Shown here piece after piece: positions 11,390-21,109 of a stretch of 64,000 bases of DNA. The DNA comes from Oryzias latipes. Lineage: Eukaryota; Chordata; Actinopteri; Beloniformes; Adrianichthyidae. The number at the start of each line of letters is the position of its first letter. Within the stretch, counting starts at the first letter, position 1. Location: NCBI RefSeq assembly GCF_002234675.1, contig NC_019860.2, positions 13,266,586 through 13,330,585 on the forward strand, read 5' to 3'. The notes beneath the pieces were generated by a model, which was given only the letters and a program-made list of their open reading frames with translations, ran no database searches and had not been told where the DNA came from. A program made the translations under genes and the position numbers.

Positions 11390-11597
11390 ATCCCGTGTGC
11401 TATCCTAGGCACTTAACATTGGGAGTTGGGTCACTTAGACCCCACAAGACAGAACCTTTTTTTTTTCTTCAATGATATGTGATCTTCACTGGTGTCCATG
11501 GATTACATGAAATCTTTCCACCTTTCTCCACCTTTGTCATGGTTGGGAGAACACGTCAATGCAAGGATGGGGTCATCTAAGATAGCACAAGGGTTAA
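11390..11597 (-). mobile_element. TTAA-type MITE, copy 2, full length
   Basis: Both ends are present in reverse orientation: gtgctatcctaggcactt at the left and ctaagatagcacaaggg followed by TTAA at the right. It sits immediately before duplicated segment A. In segment B the same TTAAGCAGATTAT flank is preceded by the opposite end of the element. Confidence 0.8.
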
Positions 11598-12412
11598 GCA
11601 GATTATCTCTTCCTGCTTGAAGACAACAGAGCCTGTCCAAGCAGATCACACCATGTTCATCTTTCCACCTCCACATCTATCTAAAGACACAGGGGTTGGG
11701 TGGAACATATGAGGGGCAGGGCAGATGAAGGTCTACAGTTCTGCTGCTGGATGGGTGGAAAAGGGGTGTGGCCTCAGCTGAGTGTCCGGCTGGTGTTTTC
11801 AGCAAACCTGTGTGACATTGGAAAGGCCTTTTTTTTTTCTCCCATCATGCCTTGAAAGTGTCGCAGATTCATAAGGGGGCTGGACCTGTCAGATCAGAAC
11901 CATTTGGGTCAAAGTGACAATGAAAGAGTTTTAGCAGACAGATAACTGCATACAGGAGCAATCAGACTATTATTTAAAATCTAAATTTTACGTCCTCAGC
12001 CCCCTACTGATTGAAACCTTTTGTTTACAAGCAGGAAATAAGTGAGCAGTATAAGAAGTGTTAGGACTTTCTCTATGGATGTACTAGTCTTCTAGTACAT
12101 GTACTAAAACTGGAATGATACAGAGAAGATTAGCATGGCCCCTGGTGCAAGGATGACATGCAAACTTGTGAAGCATTCCTATTTTTCCCCATACCTGTTT
12201 TAGAAATCCGTACATTTTAGACGAGGGAAATTTGTTTTGGTTAACTATATATGTTTTGCCAAATAGTTCATTAAAAAGTATCAGAAAAAACAGAGGACAG
12301 AAGTAGATGAGACAAGTAGGTTAATAAACCAGAAAACCAGATCTCACCTCTTTGTTATATCTGGTTTATTGTAGAAAACACTTCATTGGAGTCAATTTAG
12401 ATAAAAAAAATT
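11598..12412. repeat. Duplicated segment, copy A
   Basis: From 'gcagattatctcttcctgc' to 'aattaaaacata' this matches 24177-26326 in the same order, apart from a ~1.3 kb Harbinger insertion and a 25-base MITE stub in copy B. It contains the better preserved U6-like sequence. No protein-coding content is visible, so it may itself be a dispersed repeat. Confidence 0.75.
12081..12187 (+). ncRNA. U6 spliceosomal snRNA-like sequence (probable pseudogene or variant)
   Basis: U6 pairs with the 5' splice site and U2 and carries the catalytic metal sites of the spliceosome. This 107-base segment has the U6 order: 5' hairpin, 'atgtactaaaactggaa', the intact ACAGAGA box in 'gatacagagaagattagc', the AGC triad, 'atggcccctg', 'caaggatgaca', the 3' stem region and a terminal T5. 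Many differences from vertebrate U6 replace CG by TG or CA, as methylated DNA decays, which favours a pseudogene. However, the 5' hairpin is a perfect 7-bp stem (gtactag/ctagtac) although it differs from normal U6 on both arms. A TATAAG lies 31 to 26 bases upstream, the spacing used by Pol III U6 promoters; no convincing PSE is seen. A truncated copy is at 25978-26035. Confidence 0.75.
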
Positions 12413-13132
12413 AAAACATAAGGCCCGTTTTAAAAATGTCAATTTTGTGGGTTTTTAGCCCTGGTTAGATATAATGTTTTGTGATTATTTTGAATATTCT
12501 GCTAAATAACTCATAACTTCATAAACATAACTTCATAAAGGTCTTTATTTTATTAATTAATGGATTTAAATAAAACTGAAAGAAAAGACTGAATCCAAAG
12601 TTCCTAGCCTGAAATGATTTCATTTGCTATTAATTTTTCATTTATGTGACCAGCTATTCTGAATCATTTCTGTTGTTTTCATCCACCTTAAAGTAAAATT
12701 CAATGTGAGGCAACATATGTTGATGTGAAAATTTCATCCAAAATTTTAGAAAATGAAAAATATTTCCAGTGGGTGGTCCTTTTTCTCTCTCTCTCTTTTT
12801 TAGAAGACAATCAACGTTTGTATTTTTGAGGCTGGCAGTTGATGATCACTATTGGCAGAGCATTTAAAAGCTCCTTCGAAAGATGGAAGTGTTGTATCTT
12901 GCATTTGAGTGATAAGAACCAATGCTTCTGCATCCCTGCATTAATACAGTTAGGTCTGAATAAAATGTCCTTTCATACAAAAGGATGGGGTTGAAATTTC
13001 ATGCTTTTATTGGTTTATTTGAGCAAAATTAAAATATTTATTACAAAGATTTTTATTGAGAGAAATAAAAGACTGAAGCCTTAAAAAAAAAAAAAACTTT
13101 ATTAGTCAGTTGGATGCTGGTGTTTGTTGCAG
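12413..13132. other. Sequence between the U6-like copy and the ABCC4-like exon
   Basis: AT-rich with no repeat or exon that I can name. The last ~40 bases (poly-A run, then 'ctggtgtttgttgcag') form the acceptor of the ABCC4-like exon. Confidence 0.4.
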
Positions 13133-13651
13133 GTTCTGGATGCCGGTCGGATCCGGGCCTTTGCAGAACCCTTGGTGCTGCTGCAGGATCCAGACAGCAT
13201 CTTCTTCAAGATGGTTCAGCAGACGGGCAAACAGGAAGCTTCAGCTTTACATGAAGCAGCCAAACGGGTCAGTTCCACAGGAGACACCTCAGAGGATCCA
13301 GCAAAGTTCTGGCAGAACCAAACCGGGCCTTTCCTCCTGCAAGCTTTCAACAGCAGCCACCGTCTCGCCGCGCTGACGAACGGACACCTAGAGACGGCGG
13401 ACGGTCACCTGGTCATCTTTGAAATGGCTCTGAGTTCAGACACGCTGCTGCCTCAGAACGGAGGAGTCTGGCCCGAGAGGGTCCAGCCTCTGATGGAAGC
13501 ACTTACCTCCAGTTGGGACGCTGCTCCACAGCCGGCATCAAACGCCACAACCATGCACAAAGCTTGTTCAGCCAGAGAGAGAAAGAGAGCTGAAAAGTTC
13601 TCCTCTTCCTCACACGCGAGCGTTGCTGAGATGAAGAGTTTGTTTCTGTAA
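13133..13651 (+). pseudogene. ABCC4/MRP4-like terminal exon, isolated
   Basis: ABCC4 exports organic anions, cyclic nucleotides and prostanoids across the plasma membrane. This exon has an acceptor at 13131-13132 and reads [13 protein letters not shown], then [21 protein letters not shown] and HLVIFEMAL. These align in order with the end of vertebrate ABCC4 after nucleotide-binding domain 2 (VLDSGR...EP, KMVQQLGKAEA...AAK, IFETAL). In mammals the protein ends at that ETAL; here the frame continues about 70 residues to a TAA at 13649, so the native stop is lost. No upstream ABCC4 exon is found on the + strand in this window, and an ABCC4-like NBD2 piece lies 0.8 kb downstream on the opposite strand. 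I infer a duplicated, rearranged fragment, although a diverged functional last exon cannot be excluded. Confidence 0.7.
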
Positions 13652-13757
13652 ATACTTTGCTGCACGAAACAAACATTTCAGTTTTTGGACTTTTGTGTGT
13701 TTTTGAAGCAGCTGAAGACTCAAAAACTCTTCATACAAATATTTATAAAAACCTCAA

Positions 13758-13763
13758 AATAAA
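13758..13763 (+). terminator. AATAAA downstream of the ABCC4-like exon
   Basis: A canonical polyadenylation hexamer 107 bases after the open frame ends. It is consistent with a former terminal exon, but the hexamer is common in AT-rich DNA. Confidence 0.4.
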
Positions 13764-14492
13764 TTAGACTTTCAAGACTTTTTTCCAACTTTGTATTTCA
13801 TCAAAAACATTTAAATCATGAGTTCATTTCACTGAAAGTTTTTTTCTGGACTGTGAAATCTGTCAGTTTGGAGGCTCAACTGTGTGAGAAAAAAATCATG
13901 AGCATAAAAATCTCAGGTAAGACCACGCCCTCTTTAGAAAAGACATAACACTGAGGCCTTGTGACATGCATTAAACCCAAAATAAACCTGAAAAAAAGGT
14001 TTTGTACTTCAGAAATCTGAATTTATGCTGAATTTTCCATAAGAATACTTTTTAAATTGCAAGTTTTATAAATGTTATGACTTTTAATCCCATTAATACT
14101 GTTTTAATATAAAACTAGTGGCGGGCAACAAGAAGAAACTTTGTGGCTTCAGTTTAAGAAACAGTGACATTTTCACGTCACAACGCAAGAAAGAAACTGA
14201 AACATGAAAAAACAGGATTTTCTGTGAAGAAGTGTAAATGCAGGAAAAATAGCAAAGAACAAATTCAGAAATCAGAAATCTCTGAGAAATAAGTAGAAAT
14301 TTTGACCAAAAGCCCCCCCCCCAAAAAATTAATGCCAAATGTTCCAGATCTGAATGGAAAATGTATTTTAAGGAAATAAAAAAAAATATTGGAAATATTC
14401 AAATAAATGTAAATTGTACTAAAATGCTATAGAAACGAGGAAAAAATAGCTTAAATTAAAGGTTTTAGCAAATTTTAGCAAAAGACCTTCTG
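13764..14492. other. Intergenic, no gene seen
   Basis: AT-rich sequence between the two ABCC4-like pieces. No supported exon, RNA or named repeat. Confidence 0.45.
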
Positions 14493-14680
14493 GGGCAGCT
14501 CCTCCACTGCAGACTGCCCCTGCAGGGGCGAACTCGGAGGTGAAGCCCCCCCCACCTCAGTTCTGCGGCCGTGTGGGAAAACAGAGGGTCGCCTCCTGGA
14601 GGGCCTGCCACAGACCTTCATCGATGTGCTGGCTGAACGGGTCCAGGTTCTTCCTCACAGTGTCATGAAGAAACTGGGTC
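14493..14680 (-). pseudogene. ABCC4-like NBD2 fragment, inverted relative to the terminal exon
   Basis: On the minus strand an acceptor-like 'ctactctctgtccag' precedes a frame reading FLHDTVRKNLDPFSQHIDEG and then LWQALQE. This matches the ABCC family NBD2 region after Walker A ([21 protein letters not shown] in ABCC4). After about 70 unrelated bases, 'gcccctgcag' is followed by GQSAVEELPQK, like the next ABCC4 stretch (…VEELPQK). The signature (SGSNFSVGQRQ) and Walker B sequence are absent. It is a broken fragment; together with 13133-13651 it suggests a rearranged ABCC4-like duplicate. Confidence 0.65.
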
Positions 14681-14836
14681 CTGGACAGAGAGTAGGGGTG
14701 GGGTGGAGTGCAGCATTCATTTAAACTGATTTGCAGATCATAGACGAACTTTTGATCTGTCTTCTGTTGAAAGAGGCGAGGAATTTGAAAGCATCAACCA
14801 GTCTGTTGTCTGTGACTCATCATCAACGTTTATTAA

Positions 14837-15024
14837 CCCTTGTGCTAACTTAGATGACCCCACCCTTACATTGACGTGTTCTCCCTACCATGACAAAGGT
14901 GGATAAAGGTGGAAAGATTTCATGTAATCCATGGACACCAGTGAGGTTCACAAATCATTGAAGAAAAAAGGTCCAGCGCACTGTCTAGTGGGTCTAGTGG
15001 GTCTAGAGGAAGGGAGGAAGGGTT
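14837..15024 (+). mobile_element. TTAA-type MITE, copy 3, right end degraded
   Basis: TTAA at 14833-14836 is followed by cccttgtgctaac and the normal internal sequence up to 'ctgtctagtgggtctag'. The right third is scrambled into short repeats of 'gtgggtctag' and ends 'aagggttac'. Confidence 0.8.
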
Positions 15025-15797
15025 ACATCAGGCTTTGAGACCTGAATGAGGCTCAATTCTGCTGTTTCAACGAGTGAAAGAATCTGGATCTTCATCAGAA
15101 ACTCAAACAAACTGTTTAGTCCTTACTACTTTAAGGCTTCAGCACTTAAATGAAGTTGTCAAACTGCTTTGCTTTGTTTTATTTGACACAAAAATTTCCA
15201 AAAAGTCTGAAGTTCAGTGTGATGCCTGAGAGACTAATGAGGATACTCCCCCCACCGTATTTCATTTATTCCGTAAATCAATACAAGATTCTAGTCGTTT
15301 TTACTTATATTGTTTTCATCATGTAAAAATTTTTTGACAATATGTTAACAAATGACTTGATGGACCATCATCACTGACAGTGAAATTCTCTGGAATCATC
15401 AGGACAGATTGGTTTGCCTGAATAGTTCAGGAACTGGTCTTTGTGAGTTTCTGTTGCAGGTTCAATTCCTTTATCCATAATTAGAGTTGAGAATCATCTG
15501 AATTGGAGTTTTACAGGATTCAGCCCAAAATAGCAGTAAACTGAAGGGTCTCAGTGTAAAGCCCTGAGGTACTCCTGTCAGGACGTCTTTGTCTTCAGTG
15601 TGTATGTGAGGATACGTCTGCGTACTTGAGGAATGATGGACAGGTCTGGCGCAGGTCATGGAGGCCGATCTCAGAGGTCAGAATTCCGTTGATGTACATC
15701 TTTCCCTTAAGTTTTTCCATTTCCATTTATCCAATGTGATTCTTGTTTTATGTCAGGATTCACAGATAAATTCTCTTTTGCATCATCTCCTCTAAAC
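15025..15797. other. Intergenic, no gene seen
   Basis: No exon-like frame or recognisable repeat. Contains an isolated C-run ('actccccccacc') near 15248. Confidence 0.4.
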
Positions 15798-15960
15798 CAC
15801 GTGTTAAACTCAAGGCCCGCCATGTCACTTTATGTGGCCCGAGAGAGCATAAAAGTTATAATTTCTTAAAACAAAAAATAAAAATATGTGTGTATTGATT
15901 CATATCTAGGGTGTATCAGACTGGAAATATCGGATTGGGCAACTATACATTAGGACTTAA
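15798..15960. mobile_element. hAT-type MITE-like fragment
   Basis: 'gtgttaaactcaaggcccg' followed by 'tttatgtggcccgagag' resembles, from memory, a common fish hAT-derived repeat whose ends read caggggtgtcaaactc. The outer terminus is eroded and no transposase is present. Confidence 0.4.
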
Positions 15961-16137
15961 ACACTGTCCATACCACCTAACCTGAAAGAATCAATTTCAA
16001 AAAGGATTTATGCTTGAGTAATAAGCAAACATGTTTTCTATGAAACTGTGATTGTAACTTTAAAAAGTTATAATAAATATATATTGAGTTATTTAACATT
16101 AAGGAGTAGATGCATTTATTTTTCATTACATTTAGAT

Positions 16138-16440
<303 letters not shown>

Positions 16441-17245
16441 AAGAAAAGTGACAGCAATGTGCAAAAGTGGGTTAGCCGTCACGTGACATAAGACGTGACA
16501 CACATGCGCCATTACTATGCATTGAGTCTTGCCTGTCTTGTCAGTCTTGACAATGTCCAAACAGGTACACAAAGAATCACAAAAGGGGATCCAATGTTTT
16601 ACCATCAAAGGCAAAAAATTATGACAGCAAAATTTTACAATACCATGTTTTTTGTGTAATTCAATTTTTTTTTGTTCTGTCTGAGGCCTGATGCTGGGGC
16701 AGAGGCAGGAGCTGAAGAAGTTCCTGATGAAGGGGCATAGGGAGGAGCAAGGACAACTTCCTCAACACGTCCATCTGGAGAAGATGGAGGGAGAAGACAA
16801 TGTTCTTATTCTTATGTTGGAATATTGTTGGTATTTTTTAAATTAAACTTGTTTTGATGTATGAGTTCAGTTTTTTTTTGTTGACACGTTAAATTACTAG
16901 TAATTTTACTGCTTTAGTTAATATTTAGGTTTTGACTGTTTTGTATTTGTGATTCCCTTCCTATTGTGTCATTGGCCTGATCAGCCAGTATAAAATCTCC
17001 CTAATGTTTCCTGTTGGTGGGTCAGTTTAGGTTCAGTTGGTTTGAGCTTTTGTTATTGATTCTCTCAGTTACATTTTTGTTAAGTTGACCCCATTTTATT
17101 GTAAGCCCATGACATTTTTGGGTTGGGTAAAATAAAACCCCTGATTTGAAGCTGTTTTTTGGTCCTGTGGCTCAATCTCTGCCGAGCAGACCCTGACAAG
17201 AAGTCTGCAAGGTACCGGGATGGACATCCTCTTCTGTGATGGTGA
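16441..17245. other. Intergenic, no gene seen
   Basis: AT-rich. The 16960-17210 part, with 'cagtataaaatctccc' and 'aaaataaaacccctg', is faintly LTR-like, but no partner LTR is present. Confidence 0.35.
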
Positions 17246-17273
17246 GGGGGGGGGGGGGGGGGGGGGGGGGGGG
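17246..17273. repeat. 28-base poly-G tract
   Basis: An unbroken G run just beyond the 3' end of the minus-strand pseudogene at 17330-18585. Its length in the assembly is uncertain. Confidence 0.9.
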
Positions 17274-17329
17274 ACACGACTGCATGGCTGGGCCGGGCTG
17301 CTGGCCGGGCTGCTGTGTCAGAAGAGATG

Positions 17330-18585
17330 ATGACTGACCTGGTCTTAATCCTCCTCGATGCCCTCATCCTCCTCTTGGAGAGCAGTGACAGCAGCAGCCT
17401 TGTCCGGAGCATCATGGTCCAGGCTGACATGCTGCCCGTCTGCTGGTACAAGTACTCCACCCCGATCAGCTCCCCTGCAGTGACGACAGAGAGCTCAGGT
17501 CACTTTTGTAGGTTGATATGAAGTCAGATCTACACCTCTGGCCTCTTTTGTCATTATACATCTGTGTATGCAGCAGGTTTGGTGAAATCCTAAACCCTCT
17601 AAAGACCAAGCAACCATTGGCTCTTCTGGCTCAGGGCGTGCTTGAGGTGGCCACTGTAGGAGTCCAGAGGCCACAGATGTTCCTGAGCTGCAGCATCTGC
17701 TGCGCCATGCTTTTTCCACCTCACCAGTCCATCTATCAAGAACACCTGGAAGTACTTGGGGCTTGCAGACTTTCCCAGATGGAACCGTGTAAACATCAGC
17801 AGTTACGTTTACAGATGGGAAATTGCAAATAAAGTCTAAAGTTCCACCATTTACTCCGTTAAACTGAACAGAATCTGCACTTGCCTGAGATGAACTGCTG
17901 GCCTCCACTCCTCCTTGAAAACTCTCTGGATCACGTCTGGATTGGTCAGGCCAACCATTTCGTGCTTCCCCTTCAGAGCGCTTAGCCTGAGTCAGACGGT
18001 GGGCATCTCTGGGGTCCACCTCGAAGAGGGACCTTGGCTAGTTGATACCGACTCATATGTCCGGTTGCCATCCTGGACAGAGCCCTCAGAGCAGGTAAGG
18101 ACGCTCGAGGACCTGACCATGCTCGTTACCAACGTTGGTATTCCAGACAGCCGAGTCAGAGGTAACTCCTGCGAGCTCCTTGTCACCTGAACAGAGATGT
18201 TTTTTTAAGAACAGACTCAGACTGCTGTTTGAGAATCCACAGGGGAAAAACATTCCCAAACCTTCTTGGTGGAATCCATTTTAAGGATGGATCCAAAGTT
18301 TGTCGTGATCCTGGCCTTGTAATCCTCCACTCGCATCAGGACGTCGTGGCCATCAGCAGCCAGACGGGTGACTAAAGAGGGGGCAATGGTGGAGGTGGTG
18401 GAAACTGCCCTCTCATGTTGCTCAAGGCCAGGAACCGCTCGCAGATGCCAAGCTAGTGGATCGCTCTGAAGTCTGAATGCTGCTCCCGCAGGGTTTGTGT
18501 ACAGCCAGTTGGCACTGTTGGCACCAACGTGTAAGAGCTCATACAAACCAATGAAAATTTGAAATAAAGGTTGAAACATCTTCAC
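17330..18585 (-). pseudogene. C-terminal part of an uncharacterised multicopy teleost gene/transposon (DUF6729-type?), broken
   Basis: Read on the minus strand, broken frames follow each other in order: ANWLYTNPAGAAFRLQSDPL, then MRVEDYKARITTNFGSILKM and DSTKKV (18585-18270), WNTNVGNEHGQVLE (~18155-18100), EVDPRDA (~18020), FQVFLIDGLVRW and SYSGHLKHALSQKSQWLLG (~17770-17600), GELIGVEYLYQQTG (~17470), and an acidic C-terminus DKAAAVTALQEEDEGIEED with a TAA near 17350. From memory these motifs and their order match a large family of uncharacterised teleost proteins annotated with DUF6729, which I suspect is transposon-derived. Frame changes between blocks, with only partly convincing splice sites, show decay. 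The matching N-terminal part lies at 22605-23190 on the same strand. Alternative: a poorly spliced but real gene, which I think unlikely. Confidence 0.55.
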
Positions 18586-18633
18586 TAATGAACATTTTTC
18601 AGCTGTTCTGGATCACAGAAGCAGGAAGGAAAA

Positions 18634-18712
18634 ACTGATGAAGATCTAGCAAACAACTAAACTGATGAAGATCTAGCAAACGACTAAACTGATGAATATC
18701 TAAAATTTTAAT
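18634..18712. repeat. Short ~27-bp tandem repeat
   Basis: Units of the form 'aaactgatgaagatctagca' + 'aac(a/g)act' occur about 2.5 times. The same unit recurs at 23257-23312. In both places it lies between the broken minus-strand gene and the tRNA-like array, showing that the two regions are duplicates of one arrangement. Confidence 0.8.
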
Positions 18713-18860
18713 CCAGTTTGGTGAAGAGGAGGATGTTGATCTAATGATTGTCTTCAGCAGACCTTCATCTTCCTCACATCATCCTCACCTGCAGAGAACA
18801 TCTGATGACATTTCTGGTTTGTTTCGTGTCTTCATGGTGGATCAGAGAGCTTCAGTCAGT
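18713..18860. other. Spacer before tRNA-like array 1
   Basis: Short unannotated spacer; it includes 'gatgaagagg' and 'cttcatcttcctcaca' patches and no other recognisable feature. Confidence 0.3.
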
Positions 18861-18864
18861 GGTT

Positions 18865-19530
18865 GAGATTTGAACCTGCACTCTGTTGCAGGGACATACG
18901 CTGCTGTTCAGCCACTAAGATGACTGGTGTATGATGTTCATGTCTGAGTTTCTTCCCTTCATCTGAATGAGGATCTGCTGCTGTGATGCGGACAGAATGG
19001 CTCAGTGGAAACATGTCTGACGCCAAACGTGGAAGTGTGAAGGTTCAAAACCCACCAAGGATATTTGTTAAAAAACATAGGGTTTTTTTCAGAGTGTAAA
19101 TCATCTTCACTTCAAATAAGAGACGAGCAGCTGATCTGCTGCAGACAGAACAGCTCAGTGGTAATGACTTAATTCTTGGAGCAGAACACTGAGGGTTAAA
19201 TTCCCACTGAACATCTTTCTAATCAAACTAATGTTTTTTTTCAGAGTCTGGAACGTCTTCACCTCATCAGCACAACGAGCTGCTGTGGTGCAGACATGAG
19301 GGCTCAGTGGAAAAACATCAAACAGTCACAGCAAAAGTTTCAGGGTTCAAATCCCATTGAATATGTTTGTAAATAAACCAATAGTTTTTCCTCAATGTGG
19401 AACGTCTTCACCTCATAAGAACGACAAGCTGCTGTTCTTGTCTAGGTAGAATATTACAGTGGTAGAGAGCAGGTTATTAAGAAATGAGGGTGCAGGTTCA
19501 ATTCCCACTTTTTGACAGAGGCAGTAACTT
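18865..19530 (+). repeat. Tandem array 1 of ~151-bp units with tRNA-like A and B boxes
   Basis: Four + strand units start their A-box-like motif at 18998 (tggctcagtgg), 19151 (cagctcagtgg), ~19300 (gggctcagtgg) and ~19452 (attacagtggtag), a period of 150-153 bases. Each has a B-box-like motif 42-44 bases later (ggttcaaaacc at 19042, gggttaaattccc at 19192, gggttcaaatccc at 19343, aggttcaattccc at 19494). A fifth unit on the minus strand (A box ~18921, B box ~18877) has the same spacing. Spacers share 'tttttcagagt-t-gaacgtcttcacctcat'. The spacing is that of internal Pol III promoters in tRNA genes, but acceptor and T stems do not pair well, so these are tRNA-derived relics rather than functional tRNAs. 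Array 2 at 23320-24000 is its paralogue. Confidence 0.75.
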
Positions 19531-20111
19531 TCCTTTTCCTTTCTCCTGGAGCCTTTTTTTCAGTTTGTTTCTATTTTTTCTTCTGAGATCTCAGAATTTA
19601 AGGACTTTACTCCATACAGGGTATTTGTATTCAGTCAGAATTTAAGGACTTTACTCCATACAGGGTATTTGTATTCATTAACCATTTAAGGTGTTGTTGG
19701 ACCCAACGGTGATTTATTAAGAAATACTGAATATTATTCTATGTCATGATTGATTGATTTTTCGGTTCTGTCATTGTATCTTATTTTTTTTTCCACACCA
19801 CACCCATAATTTAATTCTTGTTCTCAATTTATATGTTGATATATTTCCTTGGAAGGACGTGTACTGAATAACTTGAAAAAATCTGAATATAGATTATTTT
19901 TCCTTTATACCATTTGATCGGCGTCGAGTGTGTTATTGTGGGTTGGGAGAGAAATAAAATCTACTACCGCATTCCTCCTGTACAAACCTTGAGTATAAAG
20001 AAATAAGTTCACATTGGGAGCTTAATTGACATCCCACTTGGGGTTATCCAGGTAGGCAGGGTTACATTATTTTTAAACTTTCTTAACACTGAGAAAAGAT
20101 CCTGATGCAAT
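19531..20111. other. Intergenic, no gene seen
   Basis: Contains a direct repeat of about 44 bases near 19595-19675 ('aatttaaggactttactccatac' region occurs twice). Nothing else recognised. Confidence 0.5.
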
Positions 20112-20115
20112 TTAA

Positions 20116-20321
20116 CCCTTGTGCTACCCTATGACCCCACCCTTACATTGGCGTGTTTTATCTCTACCATGACAAAGGTGGATAAAAGTGAAGAAGATTT
20201 CCTGTTATCCATGGAGACTAGTGAAGATCACAAAACATAAAAGAAAAAAGGTTCAGAGCACTGTCTAGTGGGTCTAGATGACCCACCTCCCAGTGTTAAA
20301 ATGCCTAGGATAGCACAAGGG
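20116..20321 (+). mobile_element. TTAA-type (piggyBac-like) MITE, copy 4, complete reference copy
   Basis: It is flanked by TTAA on both sides (20112-20115 and 20322-20325). It starts cccttgtgcta and ends tagcacaaggg, a terminal inverted repeat of about 14-17 bases. Length is 206 bases. The CCC start and exact TTAA target duplication are the hallmarks of piggyBac superfamily insertions (established); there is no coding capacity, so it must be mobilised by a transposase elsewhere. Confidence 0.88.
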
Positions 20322-20340
20322 TTAAATGTCTACAACTCAA

Positions 20341-20655
20341 CGGCCACTTTATTGGACACAGCTTGCTAGTACCAAGTTGGCCTCCCCTTCTGCCTTCAGA
20401 ACTGCCTTAATCCTCTGTGGCATCGAATCAACAATCTTACTGGAAACATTCCTATGAGAGTTTGCTTCATGTTGACGTGATGACATCACACAGTTGTCGG
20501 CTGGACATCCATGATGCCAATCTCCTGTTCTATCACATCCCAAAGGTGATCTGTTGGGTTGAGATCTGGTGACTGTGGGGGCCATTTGAGGAAATGTTGA
20601 AAAAACCAGTCTCAGATGATTCCAGCTTTGTGCCTTATCCTGCTGCAAGTAGCCA
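20341..20655 (-). mobile_element. Fish DNA transposon fragment (Tc1-like from memory)
   Basis: 'gccactttattggacac' start, 'tgccttcagaactgcctta', 'catcccaaaggtgatctg' and 'ttgagatctggtgactgtgg' match, from memory, a widespread fish element with ends in 'gccactttattaggtacac'. Only one end is present. Its short open frame on the minus strand (20747-20349) has stops and deletions relative to what a transposase would need. Class assignment is tentative. Confidence 0.5.
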
Positions 20656-20864
20656 TGAGAAGATGGAACATTGATGTCATAAAAGGAAAAAACATAGAAT
20701 AGAAAAACATAGAAACAAGAACTGAGGCCCATATCAGCACCAAGCAAATATGACTATCGGTGTGTTCTGGTTAATGGGTCTTCATGATGCTTATATGGAT
20801 TTTTTTTTTTAATCAACAAAATCAATCTACATCCCAGGGGCTTTATCAGTTTTTAAGGTGTCAT

Positions 20865-21075
20865 TAACCCACAATGAATGAACTGTTTACATGCAACACC
20901 ATCGGATCAACAATCGGCATAACCGACCCATCTCGATCGGAAAGAAATTTTGATCCGAACGAGTCTGATCGGGGCAGACTATTCCGAACGGCGTGTTTAC
21001 ATGCCGCATTTTTCTTCTGATCAGGCGTTCTTTCTGATTACTTTTGCCCATGTAAACGCAGCTACTGACTGCATG
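20865..21075. repeat. Repeat-like segment with 'tgtttacatg' motifs
   Basis: 'ctgtttacatgcaacac' near 20883, 'cgtgtttacatgccg' near 20992 and inverted 'gcccatgtaaacgca' near 21047 suggest a DNA transposon remnant with internal inverted repeats. Class not recognised. Confidence 0.4.
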
Positions 21076-21109
21076 ACTGACTGCATTACAGAATTTATTC
21101 AGTTATTTG

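Noticed and set aside
13268..13356. Short intron inside the ABCC4-like exon (GT at 13268)
   Set aside because: None of the available AG acceptors (13343, 13353, 13356) restores the frame leading to the conserved IFE-AL end, so the exon is read through.
18998..19507. Functional tRNA genes
   Set aside because: A and B boxes have tRNA spacing, but acceptor and T stems do not pair in the units I tried, so I call them tRNA-like repeats instead.
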